64,000 nt of DNA from the NCBI RefSeq assembly GCF_035825295.1, contig NZ_JAYMGI010000002.1, forward strand, positions 8,012,001-8,076,000. The letters are read 5' to 3'. The notes beneath the pieces are model-generated. The model was not told the origin of the DNA and searched no databases. It worked only from the letters and a program-made list of their open reading frames with translations. Source of the stretch: Actinacidiphila sp. DG2A-62 (GTDB taxonomy: Bacteria > Actinomycetota > Actinomycetes > Streptomycetales > Streptomycetaceae). The translations under genes were made by a program, and so were the position numbers. Of the stretch, positions 1-8,648 are shown piece by piece. Position 1 is the first letter of the stretch, and each line of letters opens with the position of its first letter.

Positions 1-88
1 TTCCGCGCGGGGCCGGGCGCCGGCTTGCGCGCCTGGTCGAGCCCGGGCTCGTGCGCCGGGCCGGCTGCCGGGGTGCGAGGGGGTCGCT

Positions 89-1185
89 GTGGCGGCCGGT
101 GAGGGCGGCGGGCGGCGCGGGGGCCGCGGCGCGGGCGGGAAGAGCGGCGGGGGCCGTGACGACCGGGGCGGGCGGCGCGCTCGCGGGGGCTCGGGGGGCT
201 CGGGGGGTTCGGGGGAGCGCGGCGCCGTCGGCCCGGAGGCCGCGCTCGACGAGCTGTACGCCGTGCCGCCGTCCGGGTTCGTCGCCCGGCGCGGCGAACT
301 GGCAGCGGAGCTGAAGCAGGCAGGCGACGCCGCGGGAGCGCGTACCGTACGCGGCGCCCGGCGGCCCACGCTCGCCGCGTTCGCGGCGAACCTGCTGGCC
401 CGCTCGAAGCCGGCGGAGACCGCGCGGTTCCTGGAGCTGGGCCGGGCGCTGCGCGAGGCCCACAGCACGATCGACCCCGGACGGTTGCGCGAGCTGTCCC
501 GGCAGCAGTGGCGCGTGATCGGCGCGCTGTCGGCCGAGGCCGCGCGGCTCGCCGAGGAGTCCGGGCAGCGGTTGTCCGACACCGTGCGCCGCGAGGTCGA
601 GTTTACGCTGCGGGCGGCGCTCGCCGATCCCGACGCGGCCGACCGATGGGCCGCCGGCCGGCTGGAGACGGCCCTCAGCCCGGCCGGCCTGTCCGCCCTC
701 GCGGACGCCGCGCCGCCGGCCCGGGCCCGCGCGCCGCGACGAAGCCGGACGCGAAGAAGCCGGCGGCGAGAGCGGCGGCGAAAGCGGCGAAGGAATCGGC
801 GAAGAAGTCGGCGGAGAAGTCGGCGGAGAAGGACGAGCTGGCCGAGCGCAGGCGCATCCGGCAGGAACGCCTGGACCGCGCGCGGGAGAAGGCGGAGGCC
901 GCCGAGCGGACGGCCCGCGAACGCCGCGAGGAGCACACCGCGGCCGAGGCCGCGCTGGCCGAGGCCCGCGAGCGCCGCGAGCAGGCACGACAGGCCCGCG
1001 ACGCCGCGGAACGCCGCGCCGCCGAGGCCCGCGAAGCCCTCGCGGACGCCGACCGCGCCCACGACTGCGCCGAGCACCGCGAACACACGGCAGCCGAAGC
1101 CCTGGACCGGGCCGACCGGGCCGCGCGCACGGCCCGCGCCGCCGCGGCCCCTCCGAAGCGCCCGCCCCGCGGCCGCACCTCGTAG
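89..1185 (+). pseudogene. Conserved actinobacterial coiled-coil protein of unknown function, frameshifted
   Basis: Two frames join into one protein of about 365 residues. The first part (GTG at 89 behind a GAGGGGG purine run) has a Gly/Arg-rich leader of about 50 residues, then a helical domain with the landmarks LDELYAVPPSGF and RRPTLAAFAANLLAR. The second part, read one base back from about 720-738, opens with a Lys/Ala linker (KPAARAAAKAAKESAKKS) and continues as an Ala/Glu/Arg coiled coil to a TAG at 1183. Actinomycetes commonly carry single proteins with this order of parts, so I read it as one gene lacking one base. I know of no assigned function; the histone-like linker suggests nucleic-acid or polyanion contact, which is inference. 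Only 88 bases lie upstream in the window, so an earlier start cannot be excluded. Confidence 0.6.
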
Positions 1186-1427
1186 CGGCCCGCACAGCCC
1201 GGCACGAACCGCCGCGACCGGCTCGCCCGCCGCCGCTCGCCGCGCGGAGGCGGAGCGCCGGGCCGCCGGTACCGCGGTGACCCGCGGGCTCGGGCCGCAC
1301 GCCTCGCCCGAACCGCCGCGACCGGCTCAGCCGCTCGCCGCGGCGAACCGCTCGCGCGCCGCCCGTAGGCGGCCTCCGGCCAACCGCCCGTGCGCGGGCG
1401 CGACGCCCCCACCCCGCGCGGGAGCGC

Positions 1428-2363
1428 TCACGCCGCCTGGGGGAGGTGCGTCCTCGCGGAGTCGTGGAAATCGGCGACCAGGGGGTCCTCTTCGCCGGCG
1501 CGGGTGGCCAGGACGACCTGGCAGGGGGCCACGCCCTCGATGGGGACGGTGGTGAGGTCGGGGCGCAGCGTCACGCGGCGGTCGCCGGCCGGGAGGACGG
1601 CCACCGCCTGCCCGTCGGCGATCAGTTCGAGCTTGTCCTCGAAGCTGTCGATAAGCGCGGGCCCGGTGGGCGCGGTCCACTCGCCCGGCCGCGGGTCGAG
1701 GTGCCAGAAGACGCCCCACGCCGTGGCGCTCGCCGCCATCGGGCACGGGATGAACGCCTACTGCGCGAAGTCCGCCGGCCCCACCGCGTCCTTGCCCGCC
1801 AACCGGTGCGCGATCGGCACCACCAGCACCCGCGGCTCCTCGTACAGCACGCTGATCCGCAGCCCCTCCGCCGGGAAGGCGAACGGCGACCGCGCGACCA
1901 GCGCGTCCACCTGCCGGCCGATCAGCGCGTCGTGCGCGGTGCGGCTGGTCAGGTGCCGGGTGCGGACCCGCGCGTCCGGCCGCCGGCGGTGCAGGTCCCG
2001 CACCGCCGGGGTGACCACCACGTCGTCGACGTGGCCGATGGTCACCGACCGCGGCGGCTCCGCCTCGCGCGCGCTGGCCATGGCGGTGCGCGCGGCCTGC
2101 AGCACCGCCCTGGCCTGCGGCAGGAACGCCCGCCCCGCCGCCGTCAGCACGCTGCCCCGCGAGGTGCGGTCGAGCAGCCGCACCCCCAACTGGGCCTCCA
2201 GACGCCGGATCTGGCGGCTGAGCGACGGCTGCGCGAGGTGCAGCGCGGCGGCGGCACGGCCGAAGCTCGCCTGCTCGGCGACGACGGTGAAATAGCGCAC
2301 CAGCCGCAGATCGAGGTCCGGGCCGAGATCGGCGCGCACGGGCGGCGGAAAGACGTCGGACAC
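1428..2363 (-). pseudogene. LysR-family transcriptional regulator interrupted by an in-frame amber codon
   Basis: A typical LysR protein of about 311 codons. The N-terminal winged helix-turn-helix reads LRLVRYFTVVAEQASFGRAA and then QPSLSRQIRRLEAQLG; the effector domain follows from about residue 90. The GTG at 2363 is preferred because it sits just before the HTH and follows GGGAG. Codon 202 (1758-1760) is TAG; the same frame then runs on with normal LysR C-terminal sequence (FIPCPMAASATAWGVF) to the stop at 1428. The frame is otherwise intact, so this is a nonsense substitution (GAG to TAG would explain it), not an indel. The truncated product keeps the DNA-binding domain but loses half the effector domain. 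It is divergent from the SDR gene at 2615, its probable target. Confidence 0.8.
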
Positions 2364-2450
2364 ACCGGAAGCGTACTCCCGGCCCGCGCCGCCCGGGCGG
2401 GGCTGCTCGGCGCCCGGTCCGCGCCCACCTGGGACGGCCGCGCGCGTCCC

Positions 2451-2467
2451 CATACGCCGCGGCTATG
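2451..2467. promoter_or_regulatory. Candidate LysR binding site (T-N11-A dyad)
   Basis: CATA (2451-2454) and TATG (2464-2467) form an inverted repeat with T-N11-A geometry (T2453, A2465) between the divergent LysR and SDR genes. A second perfect palindrome, GTCCCGCGGGAC, lies at 2495-2506. Position and geometry fit an autoregulating LysR protein that also controls the SDR; binding is inferred. Confidence 0.4.
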
Positions 2468-2614
2468 AGGGGGGTACGCAACAGGTCTTGGACAGTCCCG
2501 CGGGACCGGTCGTTGACTCGACGGTGCGCGGCGGCCCCGCCGCGGGACGCCGGGCCGGCGCCCGCCGGGGCACGCGCCGACACCGGATTCGAACGTGGAG
2601 AGGGGCCGTCCGAC

Positions 2615-3358
2615 ATGGGCGCCTATGACGGCAGGAACGTCGTGATCATCGGGGGCAGCAGCGGGCTCGGGCTCGTGACCGCCGGACTGCTGGCCGACGG
2701 GGGAGCGCGGGTGCTGGTCACCGGCCGCACCCAGGCCAAGCTGGACGCCGCCCGCGAACAGCTCGGACCGGACGCGGTGGCCGTGCGCAGCGACGCCGCC
2801 GACCTGTCCGACATCGACGCGCTGGCCGAGCGGGTGAAGGCCGAACTCGGCGGGGTGGACGCGCTGTTCGTGAACGCGGGCATCACCCACTTCGCGCCCC
2901 TCGCCGGCACCGCCGAGGAGGACTACGACCGGGTGCTCGCGGTCAACACCAAGGGCCCGTACTTCACCGTGCAGAAGCTCGCGCCGCTGCTGAACGACGG
3001 CGCCGGCGTGGTGATGACCACCTCGGTCGCCGACGTCAAGGGCCTGGACATGCTCAGCGTGTACTCCGCGAGCAAGGCCGCGCTGCGCTCGCTGACCCGG
3101 ACCATGGCCCGCGAGCTGCTGCCGCGCGGCATCCGCGTCAACGCGGTCAGCCCCGGACCGATCGACACCGGCATCCTGGACGCGTCGATGCCGGCGGAGG
3201 CGGTCGAGCAGCTGAAGGCGGACCTGGTCGCCAGTGTTCCGATGCAGCGGTTCGGCACCTCGCTGGAGGTCGCCCGCGCGGTCGCGTTCCTGGCCTTCGA
3301 CGCCACGTTCACCACCGGCTCGGAGCTGGCGGTGGACGGCGGCGGCTCGCAGCTGTGA
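2615..3358 (+). CDS. SDR family oxidoreductase
   Basis: A classical short-chain dehydrogenase/reductase of 247 residues. The cofactor motif is IIGGSSGLGL near residue 10 and the structural motif NAGITHF follows near 90. The catalytic Tyr and Lys are in YSASKAALRS (about 149-153) and the catalytic Ser is in TTSVADVKG. The PGPIDTGI loop and C-terminal FTTGSELAVDGGG are typical of the family. VTGRTQAKL after the second strand favours NADP(H). ATG 2615 follows GGAGAGGGG. The substrate cannot be read from sequence. It is divergent from the broken LysR gene, so its regulation may be altered in this strain. Confidence 0.92.
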   Translation: MGAYDGRNVVIIGGSSGLGLVTAGLLADGGARVLVTGRTQAKLDAAREQLGPDAVAVRSDAADLSDIDALAERVKAELGGVDALFVNAGITHFAPLAGTAEEDYDRVLAVNTKGPYFTVQKLAPLLNDGAGVVMTTSVADVKGLDMLSVYSASKAALRSLTRTMARELLPRGIRVNAVSPGPIDTGILDASMPAEAVEQLKADLVASVPMQRFGTSLEVARAVAFLAFDATFTTGSELAVDGGGSQL

Positions 3359-3364
3359 GCGATC

Positions 3365-3387
3365 GGCCCCCGGCCGGGCCGGGGGCC
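3365..3387 (+). terminator. Hairpin after the SDR gene
   Basis: GGCCCCCGG, a 5-base loop and CCGGGGGCC form a perfect 9-bp stem starting six bases after the SDR stop. There is no T tract, as is usual for GC-rich actinomycete terminators. Confidence 0.6.
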
Positions 3388-3479
3388 GTTGTCAGTGGCC
3401 GGGGCTAGCGTGGGGAACGCACAGGAGTCCGGCGGCCGACCGCCGGACGCACACCGCGAGCCAGAACACGGGGAAGGCC

Positions 3480-4043
3480 ATGAGCACACTGGAGAACCGC
3501 CCGCACACCGCACTGATCGTCATCGACGTGCAGAACGGCGTGGTGGAGGGCGGCCACGAGCGGGACAGGGTGGTCGCCAACATCGACACCCTGGTGGCGA
3601 AGGCGCGCCGCGAGGGCGTGCCCGTCGTATGGGTCCAGCACTCCGACGAGGGCCTGGTGCGCGGCAGCGAGGAGTGGCGGATCGTCCCCGAGCTGGTTCC
3701 CGGCGACGCCGAGCCGCTGGTGCACAAGAACTACGGCGACTCTTTCGAGGCCACCGAACTGGAGGAGGTGCTCGCCGGCCTCGGCGTGGGCCGTCTGATA
3801 GTCACCGGAGCGTCGACCGACGCGTGCGTGCGGTCCACCCTGCACGGCGCGTTCACCCGGGGCTACGACACCACGCTGGTGAGCGACGCGCACACCACCG
3901 AGGACCAGACCGCGTGGGGCGCCCCGCCGCCGGCCCAGGTCATCGCGCACACCAACCTCTACTGGACCTACCAGTCGGCGCCCGGCCGCACCGCCGGCAC
4001 CGTCGAGACCAAGGCGGTCGACTTCGGCGCGGCGTCCGCCTGA
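3480..4043 (+). CDS. Isochorismatase-family cysteine hydrolase
   Basis: A 187-residue protein with the complete catalytic triad of the isochorismatase/nicotinamidase fold: Asp16 in VIDVQNG, Lys83 in VHKNYGDSF and Cys116 in ASTDACVRST. ATG 3480 follows GGGGAAGG. The triad predicts a C-N or ether hydrolase working through a Cys nucleophile; the true substrate is unknown. The end of the protein (WTYQSAPGRTAGTVETKAVDF) is typical of the bacterial stand-alone branch. Downstream lies the convergent winged-helix regulator with only nine bases between stops. Two more proteins of this fold occur in the window (21715 and 60075), the latter without the Cys. Confidence 0.92.
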   Translation: MSTLENRPHTALIVIDVQNGVVEGGHERDRVVANIDTLVAKARREGVPVVWVQHSDEGLVRGSEEWRIVPELVPGDAEPLVHKNYGDSFEATELEEVLAGLGVGRLIVTGASTDACVRSTLHGAFTRGYDTTLVSDAHTTEDQTAWGAPPPAQVIAHTNLYWTYQSAPGRTAGTVETKAVDFGAASA

Positions 4044-4052
4044 CGCCCGGCC

Positions 4053-4439
4053 TCAGGACCCGTCGCCGTCGGACCGGTCCCCGTCGGACCCGTTCTCCGG
4101 CGGGGCCTGGTACTCGGGGTGGGCCTCGGCCCGGCGCTGCACCGCCAGCAGGGCCAGCAGGTCGGCCACCGTCGGCCCGACGTCGGCGGGGTGCCGCAGC
4201 GGCGTCTCGTCCTTGATCGTGTAGTGGTTCGTCCGGCCCACCCGGGTGTGCTCCAGGTAGCCGGCCTCCTCCAGCTCCGCGATGATCTTCTGCACGGCGC
4301 GCTCGGTGAGCAGGCATCTGGTGGCGATGTCGCGTACCCGTACCCCGGGGTCGCGCGCGATGGCGGCGAGCACCCGTGCGTGGTTGGTCAGGAAGGTCCA
4401 TCCTGGGCGGGTCGGCGTGGCATCGTCCATGGGCGACAT
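4053..4439 (-). CDS. Winged-helix (ArsR/MarR-like) transcriptional regulator
   Basis: About 128 residues. A winged helix covers roughly residues 5-75: WTFLTNHARVLAAIARDPG, then RDIATRCLLTERAVQKIIAE as helix-turn-helix, then AGYLEHTRVGRTNHYTI as the wing. The C-terminal tail is acidic and ends in a GSDGDRSDGDGS repeat. Three in-frame ATGs are possible (4454, 4439, 4430). I prefer 4439 or 4430 because 4454 lies inside the dyad operator and none has a good ribosome site. It is divergent from the STAS gene and likely represses itself and that gene through the dyad at 4447-4485. The ligand is unknown. Confidence 0.82.
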   Translation of the reverse strand: MSPMDDATPTRPGWTFLTNHARVLAAIARDPGVRVRDIATRCLLTERAVQKIIAELEEAGYLEHTRVGRTNHYTIKDETPLRHPADVGPTVADLLALLAVQRRAEAHPEYQAPPENGSDGDRSDGDGS

Positions 4440-4446
4440 CGTACGA

Positions 4447-4485
4447 CGAAACATTCACGTCACCTGATACGTGAACATCGTTTCG
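4447..4485. promoter_or_regulatory. Nested dyad operator between the winged-helix regulator and the STAS gene
   Basis: TTCACGT (4454-4460), eight bases, ACGTGAA (4469-4475) is a perfect inverted repeat. An outer pair, CGAAAC (4447-4452) and GTTTCG (4480-4485), is also perfect. The dyad covers the regulator start region and lies just upstream of the STAS promoter, as expected for a shared operator. Confidence 0.6.
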
Positions 4486-4493
4486 TGTATTTC

Positions 4494-4522
4494 TTGACGT
4501 GTGCCTCGTAGTCTCCGATGCT
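4494..4522 (+). promoter_or_regulatory. Promoter of the STAS gene
   Basis: TTGACG (4494-4499), 17 bases, GATGCT (4517-4522). It begins nine bases past the nested dyad and places transcription start about 25-30 bases before the STAS ATG. The -35 is strong and the -10 is moderate. Confidence 0.45.
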
Positions 4523-4554
4523 GGACGGGCAACAGTCCGTCGGCGAGGGGAGCG

Positions 4555-4995
4555 ATGATGCCCGGCTCAGAGGTTGTCACGCTCGCGCACGAGCGCCGGG
4601 AGCTGCCTCCGGTGGGGGTAGCCCTCACGCCGCCCGCCGCCCGGACGGTCAGGGACCTGCGCGGCCGGCTCGTCATCCGGCTCACCGAGGACGGCGGCCG
4701 GTCCCGCGCCGCGCTCACCGGCGAGATCGACCTCGACAACGTGCCGATGCTGCGTGACGCGCTGGGGGACAGCCTGCGGCTCGCCGAGGAGGGACTGGAC
4801 GTCGATCTGAGCGGCGTGCGCTTCCTGGACTGCTCAGGGCTGAACGTCCTGCTCGCGCTGCGCCGCACGGCGGCGGCCTACGGGTGCGACCTGCGGATGG
4901 TGAACCCGTCGGGGCCGGTCTCCCGGCTGCTCATGATCACCGGCACGCAGGCGCTGCTCACCGCCGCGTCCGCTCCGACCGCCGCGCAGCCGTAG
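4555..4995 (+). CDS. STAS-domain anti-sigma factor antagonist
   Basis: A 146-residue single STAS domain. The motif DLSGVRFLDCSGLNVLL carries the conserved phospho-acceptor Ser94. An N-terminal extension of about 30 residues precedes the first strand. Proteins of this type bind anti-sigma kinases of the RsbW type when unphosphorylated and are reset by PP2C phosphatases. Two such phosphatases (8839, 9909) and a SigB/F-type sigma factor (48099) lie in this window, but no RsbW-like kinase does. ATG 4555 and ATG 4558 are both possible behind GAGGGGAG; 4558 has the better spacing. Probably controlled by the dyad upstream. Confidence 0.88.
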   Translation: MMPGSEVVTLAHERRELPPVGVALTPPAARTVRDLRGRLVIRLTEDGGRSRAALTGEIDLDNVPMLRDALGDSLRLAEEGLDVDLSGVRFLDCSGLNVLLALRRTAAAYGCDLRMVNPSGPVSRLLMITGTQALLTAASAPTAAQP

Positions 4996-5040
4996 GGGGT
5001 ACCGGGAGCGACCGCCGCACCGGCTCCGGCCGCGCGCGAG

Positions 5041-5069
5041 CGGCCCCCTGCGCCGTGCGCAGGGGGCCG
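5041..5069. terminator. Bidirectional hairpin between the STAS gene and the convergent redox gene
   Basis: CGGCCCCCTGCGC, loop CGT, GCGCAGGGGGCCG: a perfect 13-bp stem in the short gap between convergent stops. Confidence 0.7.
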
Positions 5070-5090
5070 CGACGCGCAGCACCCCGCCGG

Positions 5091-6156
5091 TCAGCCGCGC
5101 AGCGCCGAGCGGCCCTCCCGCCACGCCGCCAGCAGGACGTCCCCGAGCCGGTCCTCCAGCAGGCCGGTGGCCTCGACGCCGAAGGCCACGTCCGCCTCCA
5201 GCCGCGGTTCCGCGGCGATCAGCGGATCGATCACCTCCAGCCGCACCACCTGCTCGTGCACCGCGTCGGCCTCGACGTGCTCGTCGTAGAACCGCTGCGC
5301 GGCCGGGCCCGCGCCTATCCGGCGCAGCGCCTCGGCCAGCCGCCGCGAACCGGGCGAGGACGTGACCTCCACGGCGGCGAAGTGCCCCACCAGCGCGCCG
5401 CGCAGCGACCGGTGCAGGCCCAGCAGCGACATCAGGTTGACCGTCGCGAGCACTGCGGCCGGCGCCGCCTCCAGATAGCGGCCGTAGTCCGTGTCCAGTC
5501 CGAGGTCAACCATCAGGTCGGCGAACAGCCGCGCGTGCACGCCCTCCGCGTGGCCGGCCCGAACTCGTCGAACTCCACCGCCACCAGCGCGGCCTTGGGC
5601 CGCCCGTACAGCCGCGGAATGGCCCACGCGTGCGGGTCGGCCTCCTTCAGGTGGTACAGCGAACGCAGCGCCGCGTACTCCCGCATCTGCTCCAGCGTGC
5701 CCTCGCGGCGCAGGAAGTGGCTGACGCCGCCCGGGTCGCCGACCGGCTCGGTGAGGATCCGCGCCAGCGCCTCGTCGGCGCTCGCCGTCCCCGGCACGTC
5801 CGCGCGCAGCGCCGCCAGGAAGCGGTCCTCCAGCACCGCGCGCAGCCGCAGCAGCTCGGGGTCCCACTCGAACACGTCGGGCACCCCCGCGAAGCCCTGG
5901 TAGTGCAGCTCGTACAGGACGTAGAGCGCCAGGTGCAGGTCCTCGCCGTACGGCTCGGCGTCGGCCGCCGTCTCCAGCGGCAGCGGCGGACCGCCCGGCC
6001 GGCGCAGCAGCGCGGCGAGCACGGACTCCGACACCGGCCCGCGGGCGGCCGGCAGGGCCGGCGCGCAGGCGCGCGACTCGCGGGCGTCCCGCCGGCCGGC
6101 GCACCGGCCGGCGCGGTTGCGGACTCGGCGGGGCGCGTCGTCGTCCGGACCGTCAT
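5091..6156 (-). pseudogene. Haem-oxygenase-like diiron (iron-containing redox enzyme) protein, two frameshifts
   Basis: ATG 6156 follows AAGGAGGG and starts a frame (MTVRTTTRPAESATAPAG) that must change near 6055 to reach the conserved ARGPVSESVLAALL. A second change near 5562 is needed to pass from FDEFG to GHAEGVHARLFADLM. With both repaired the protein is about 355 residues. Candidate iron ligands of the haem-oxygenase-like diiron fold are visible: YELHYQGF (about 110), VEFDEFG then HAEGVH (about 200), and DEHVEADAVHEQVV near the end. The family uses a diiron centre for oxygenation or desaturation; the substrate here is unknown. It is the last gene of an operon with the CDGSH protein (4-base ATGA overlap) and a methyltransferase. 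Both shifts fit one missing base in G/C-rich runs. Confidence 0.78.
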
Positions 6157-6521
6157 CGCGGACCCTCCTTCTCCTCGTCGTGGGGCGTGTCCCTGGTCCC
6201 GGTCCTGCGCCGGTGGCTGGTGTCGCACCACGGATAGCGCCGGCTGCGACGGCAGGTGCACAGCGCCACCATGAAGCGGTCGGAGGTGACCGGCACACCG
6301 TCGTCGCCCACGACCGTCACCGGCCCCTCCACCAGCACCGGCCCGCCGCGGACGAGACGGACGCGGCGCGCCTCGCCGCGGGCGCCGCCGGGCGCGCGGG
6401 CGTCCTCGGACGACCCGGGGGCGGTGACGTCGCCGGGGGCGGTGATGTCGCCGGGGGCGCGGGCGTCGCCCGCTGCGCGGGCGCTGCCGGCACCGCGGGC
6501 GTCGTCAGGAGCGCTGTGCAC
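6153..6521 (-). CDS. CDGSH-type iron-sulfur protein
   Basis: A 122-residue protein whose C-terminal half is a CDGSH zinc-finger-like domain. The 2Fe-2S ligands are Cys88, Cys90, Cys99 and His103 in CTCRRSRRYPWCDTSH; the usual Gly of CDGSH is Thr. The first 50 residues are low-complexity (DARAPGD, DITAPGD, DVTAPGS) from a short DNA repeat at about 6415-6480, so the functional start may be internal. GTG 6521 overlaps the methyltransferase stop by 17 bases, and its own stop overlaps the next ATG by four. Such proteins carry redox-active, acid-labile clusters. Here the obvious partner is the diiron protein downstream, as electron donor or cluster supplier (inference). Confidence 0.85.
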   Translation of the reverse strand: MHSAPDDARGAGSARAAGDARAPGDITAPGDVTAPGSSEDARAPGGARGEARRVRLVRGGPVLVEGPVTVVGDDGVPVTSDRFMVALCTCRRSRRYPWCDTSHRRRTGTRDTPHDEEKEGPR

Positions 6522-7140
6522 GGATGACCACCAGTTCCTCGGTGTCCTCGCCGTCCTGGAGCAGGCCCCGGCCGCTCAGCCAGGACCGCCGCGCGTGCAG
6601 CACCGGCCCGAGCGGCACCCGCTCGCGCGCCACCACCCGGGCGGCCAGGCCCGCGTCCGCGAGCTGCCGCAGCGTGGTCTGCGCGCCGCACATGCCGGAG
6701 TGCACCATCAGCAGCACCCCGCCGGGGCGCAGCACCTTCGGCGCGGCGGCGCAGACCCGGTCCAGCACCGCGCGTCCGTCGTGCCCGGCGTCCCACGCGC
6801 GTGCCGCGCCGTGCCGGGGCGGTGGACCGCCCGGCGCGGGGACGTACGGCGGGTTGCTGACCACCACGTCGAAGGCGCGCCCGGGCGGCGAGAGGTCGTG
6901 GCGGCGCACCGTCACGCGGTGCCCGGCCAGCGCGGCGTTGACCCGCGCGCACAGCACCGCGCGCCGCGACACGTCGACCGCCGTGACCCGCGCGCCCAGC
7001 CGGGCCGCGCACAGCGCCAGCACGCCGCTGCCGGTGCCGAGGTCCAGCAGGTCCGTGCCGGGCCCGACGGGCTCGGCGCACAGCGCCCGCATCAGGATGC
7101 GGGAGTCGTGCTGCGGCCGGTACACCCCCGGCACCGTCAC
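6505..7140 (-). CDS. HemK2/MTQ2-type class I methyltransferase
   Basis: A SAM-dependent methyltransferase of about 211 residues. Motif I is LLDLGTGSGVLALCAA near residue 40, the acidic end of strand 2 is VTAVDVSRRAV, and the N-methyltransferase signature NPPYVPAP follows near 105. NPPY is diagnostic for enzymes methylating amide or amine nitrogen, such as release-factor glutamine methyltransferases. The frame is open to 7395. I place the start at GTG 7140 because family members begin just before VPGVYRPQHDS. It is first in an operon with the CDGSH and diiron proteins. In that context the target may be a small molecule or protein side chain other than a release factor; this is inference. Confidence 0.82.
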   Translation of the reverse strand: MTVPGVYRPQHDSRILMRALCAEPVGPGTDLLDLGTGSGVLALCAARLGARVTAVDVSRRAVLCARVNAALAGHRVTVRRHDLSPPGRAFDVVVSNPPYVPAPGGPPPRHGAARAWDAGHDGRAVLDRVCAAAPKVLRPGGVLLMVHSGMCGAQTTLRQLADAGLAARVVARERVPLGPVLHARRSWLSGRGLLQDGEDTEELVVIRAQRS

Positions 7141-7545
7141 CAGTCGTGGAGCACGGGCCGGCGCGGGGGCGCGGCCGATCCGGCCGACACGGCGGACCGG
7201 GCCGACCTCGCCGTCGATGTCAAAAGCATCAGGGGACCGCCTCGTCGTCCAGGGTGGGGTCCGCCGCTCTGGTGCGGCGGACCGGCTGTCACGGCTCCGG
7301 GTCCCGCCGACGCGCAGGCCACGGCGGCGGGGGCCGCGTGCGGCCTGCTCCGTTCGCCCGGAGGACGGCCGGCCGCGGGGCCCACGGGCCCGCACCTGCC
7401 GTCGAGGAGCGGATGCCCGGAATGTTCTCCCTCACGCATCCCCGTCACCCGTTCGCCTCCGCGCGGCGCTCCGCGGGCGGCCGGGGAGCGCGCCTGGTCA
7501 CCGCCGTGGGGCGGCACCGTCGTCCGCCGCGCGGGACGCGGAGTC
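7141..7545. other. Non-coding gap, about 400 bp
   Basis: Between the methyltransferase start and the topoisomerase stop I see no ORF with coding-like composition or family resemblance, and no strong hairpin. It probably holds the promoter of the minus-strand methyltransferase operon, but I cannot point to convincing -35/-10 boxes. Confidence 0.4.
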
Positions 7546-8562
7546 TCACCGGGTGAGCAGGCGGAGCACCGCGTCCTCGATGCGGCCCTGCATGGCCGGG
7601 GTCCCGTAGGGCGTGTCCGCGCCGAGCGCGTCGAAGTCCAGATCGACGGTGACGCCCTCGTGGAACAGCTCGACCACCCGCGGGTTGATGTACGAGGCGC
7701 GGCACACCGCGGGGGTGTTGCCGAGGTAGTGCGCCACCTCGCGGACCGCCCGGTTGACCGCGCGGGTGCGGGCCACCGTCCGTCCGCCCGCGACCCTCGC
7801 CGACACGGCCAGCGCCACCGCCGCCAGCACGGTGGCGTGCCAGGTGCGGAAGTCCTTCGCGGACACCGGGACGTCCGCCAGTTCGCGCAGGCAGGCGTTC
7901 AGGTCCTCGCTGTGCACGTCGTGCCACCGCCGGTGCTCCCAGTAGGCCAGCAGCCGGTCGCCGCCGCCCCGGCGCCTGCGCAGCTCGGTGACGGCCTTGC
8001 GCACGTCCGGGTCCGTCAGCGCGACGACCCGCTGCCTGGCGCCCTTGGCGGGGTAGTCGAAGGCGACCTCGTCCGCGCGGCAGGTCACGTGCTCGCGCAG
8101 CACCGTGGTCAGCCCGTAGGTGCCGTTCTCCCGGCTGTAGGCGTCCGAGCCGACGCGGAAGAACCCCACGTCGAGCAGGCGCACCGCGCAGGCCAGCACC
8201 CGCTCGCGGTTCAGGCCGCGGGTGGCCAGCCGGTCGGCCACCGCCTTGCGCACCGCCGGCAGCCGCTCCGCCACGACGAGCACGTGCTCGTGCTTGCTCT
8301 GCTCCTGCTGCCGCCGGAACTCCGGGTGGTAGAGGTACTGGCGGCGCCCGGCGGCGTCGGTGCCGACCGCCTGGAGGTGGCCGGAGGGCCGCGGGCAGAT
8401 CCACACCTCCCGCCAGGCCGGCGGGATGGCCAGGGAGCGCAGGCGCGCGAGGTCGTCCGCGTCCCGCACCGGTTCGCCGTCCGCGGCGAAGTACCGGAAC
8501 CCGCGCCCGCACGGGCGCCTGGTCCACCCAGGACGCGAGGGATCGCCGACCGTCAGCCGCAT
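7546..8562 (-). CDS. DNA topoisomerase IB
   Basis: A 338-residue bacterial (poxvirus-like) type IB topoisomerase. The N-terminal domain has FRYFAADGEPVRD and IPPAWREVWICP; the catalytic domain has Arg136 (FFRVGSD), Lys173 (YPAKG), Arg239 and His242 (FRTWHATV) and the nucleophile Tyr291 in CRASYINPRVVELF. All catalytic residues are present, so it should relax supercoils through a 3'-phosphotyrosyl intermediate. Length is normal. ATG 8562 has no strong ribosome site. Its upstream region contains the 71-bp duplication at 8649-8769 and is shared with the PP2C gene on the other strand. Confidence 0.93.
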   Translation of the reverse strand: MRLTVGDPSRPGWTRRPCGRGFRYFAADGEPVRDADDLARLRSLAIPPAWREVWICPRPSGHLQAVGTDAAGRRQYLYHPEFRRQQEQSKHEHVLVVAERLPAVRKAVADRLATRGLNRERVLACAVRLLDVGFFRVGSDAYSRENGTYGLTTVLREHVTCRADEVAFDYPAKGARQRVVALTDPDVRKAVTELRRRRGGGDRLLAYWEHRRWHDVHSEDLNACLRELADVPVSAKDFRTWHATVLAAVALAVSARVAGGRTVARTRAVNRAVREVAHYLGNTPAVCRASYINPRVVELFHEGVTVDLDFDALGADTPYGTPAMQGRIEDAVLRLLTR

Positions 8563-8648
8563 GTGCCGCCGGATACCCGCGTCCGCGGCGGACAAGCACG
8601 ACCGGGCCCCGCCGGCGGACGAGCGGGCCGGCCCGGCGCCCGCCGGGC

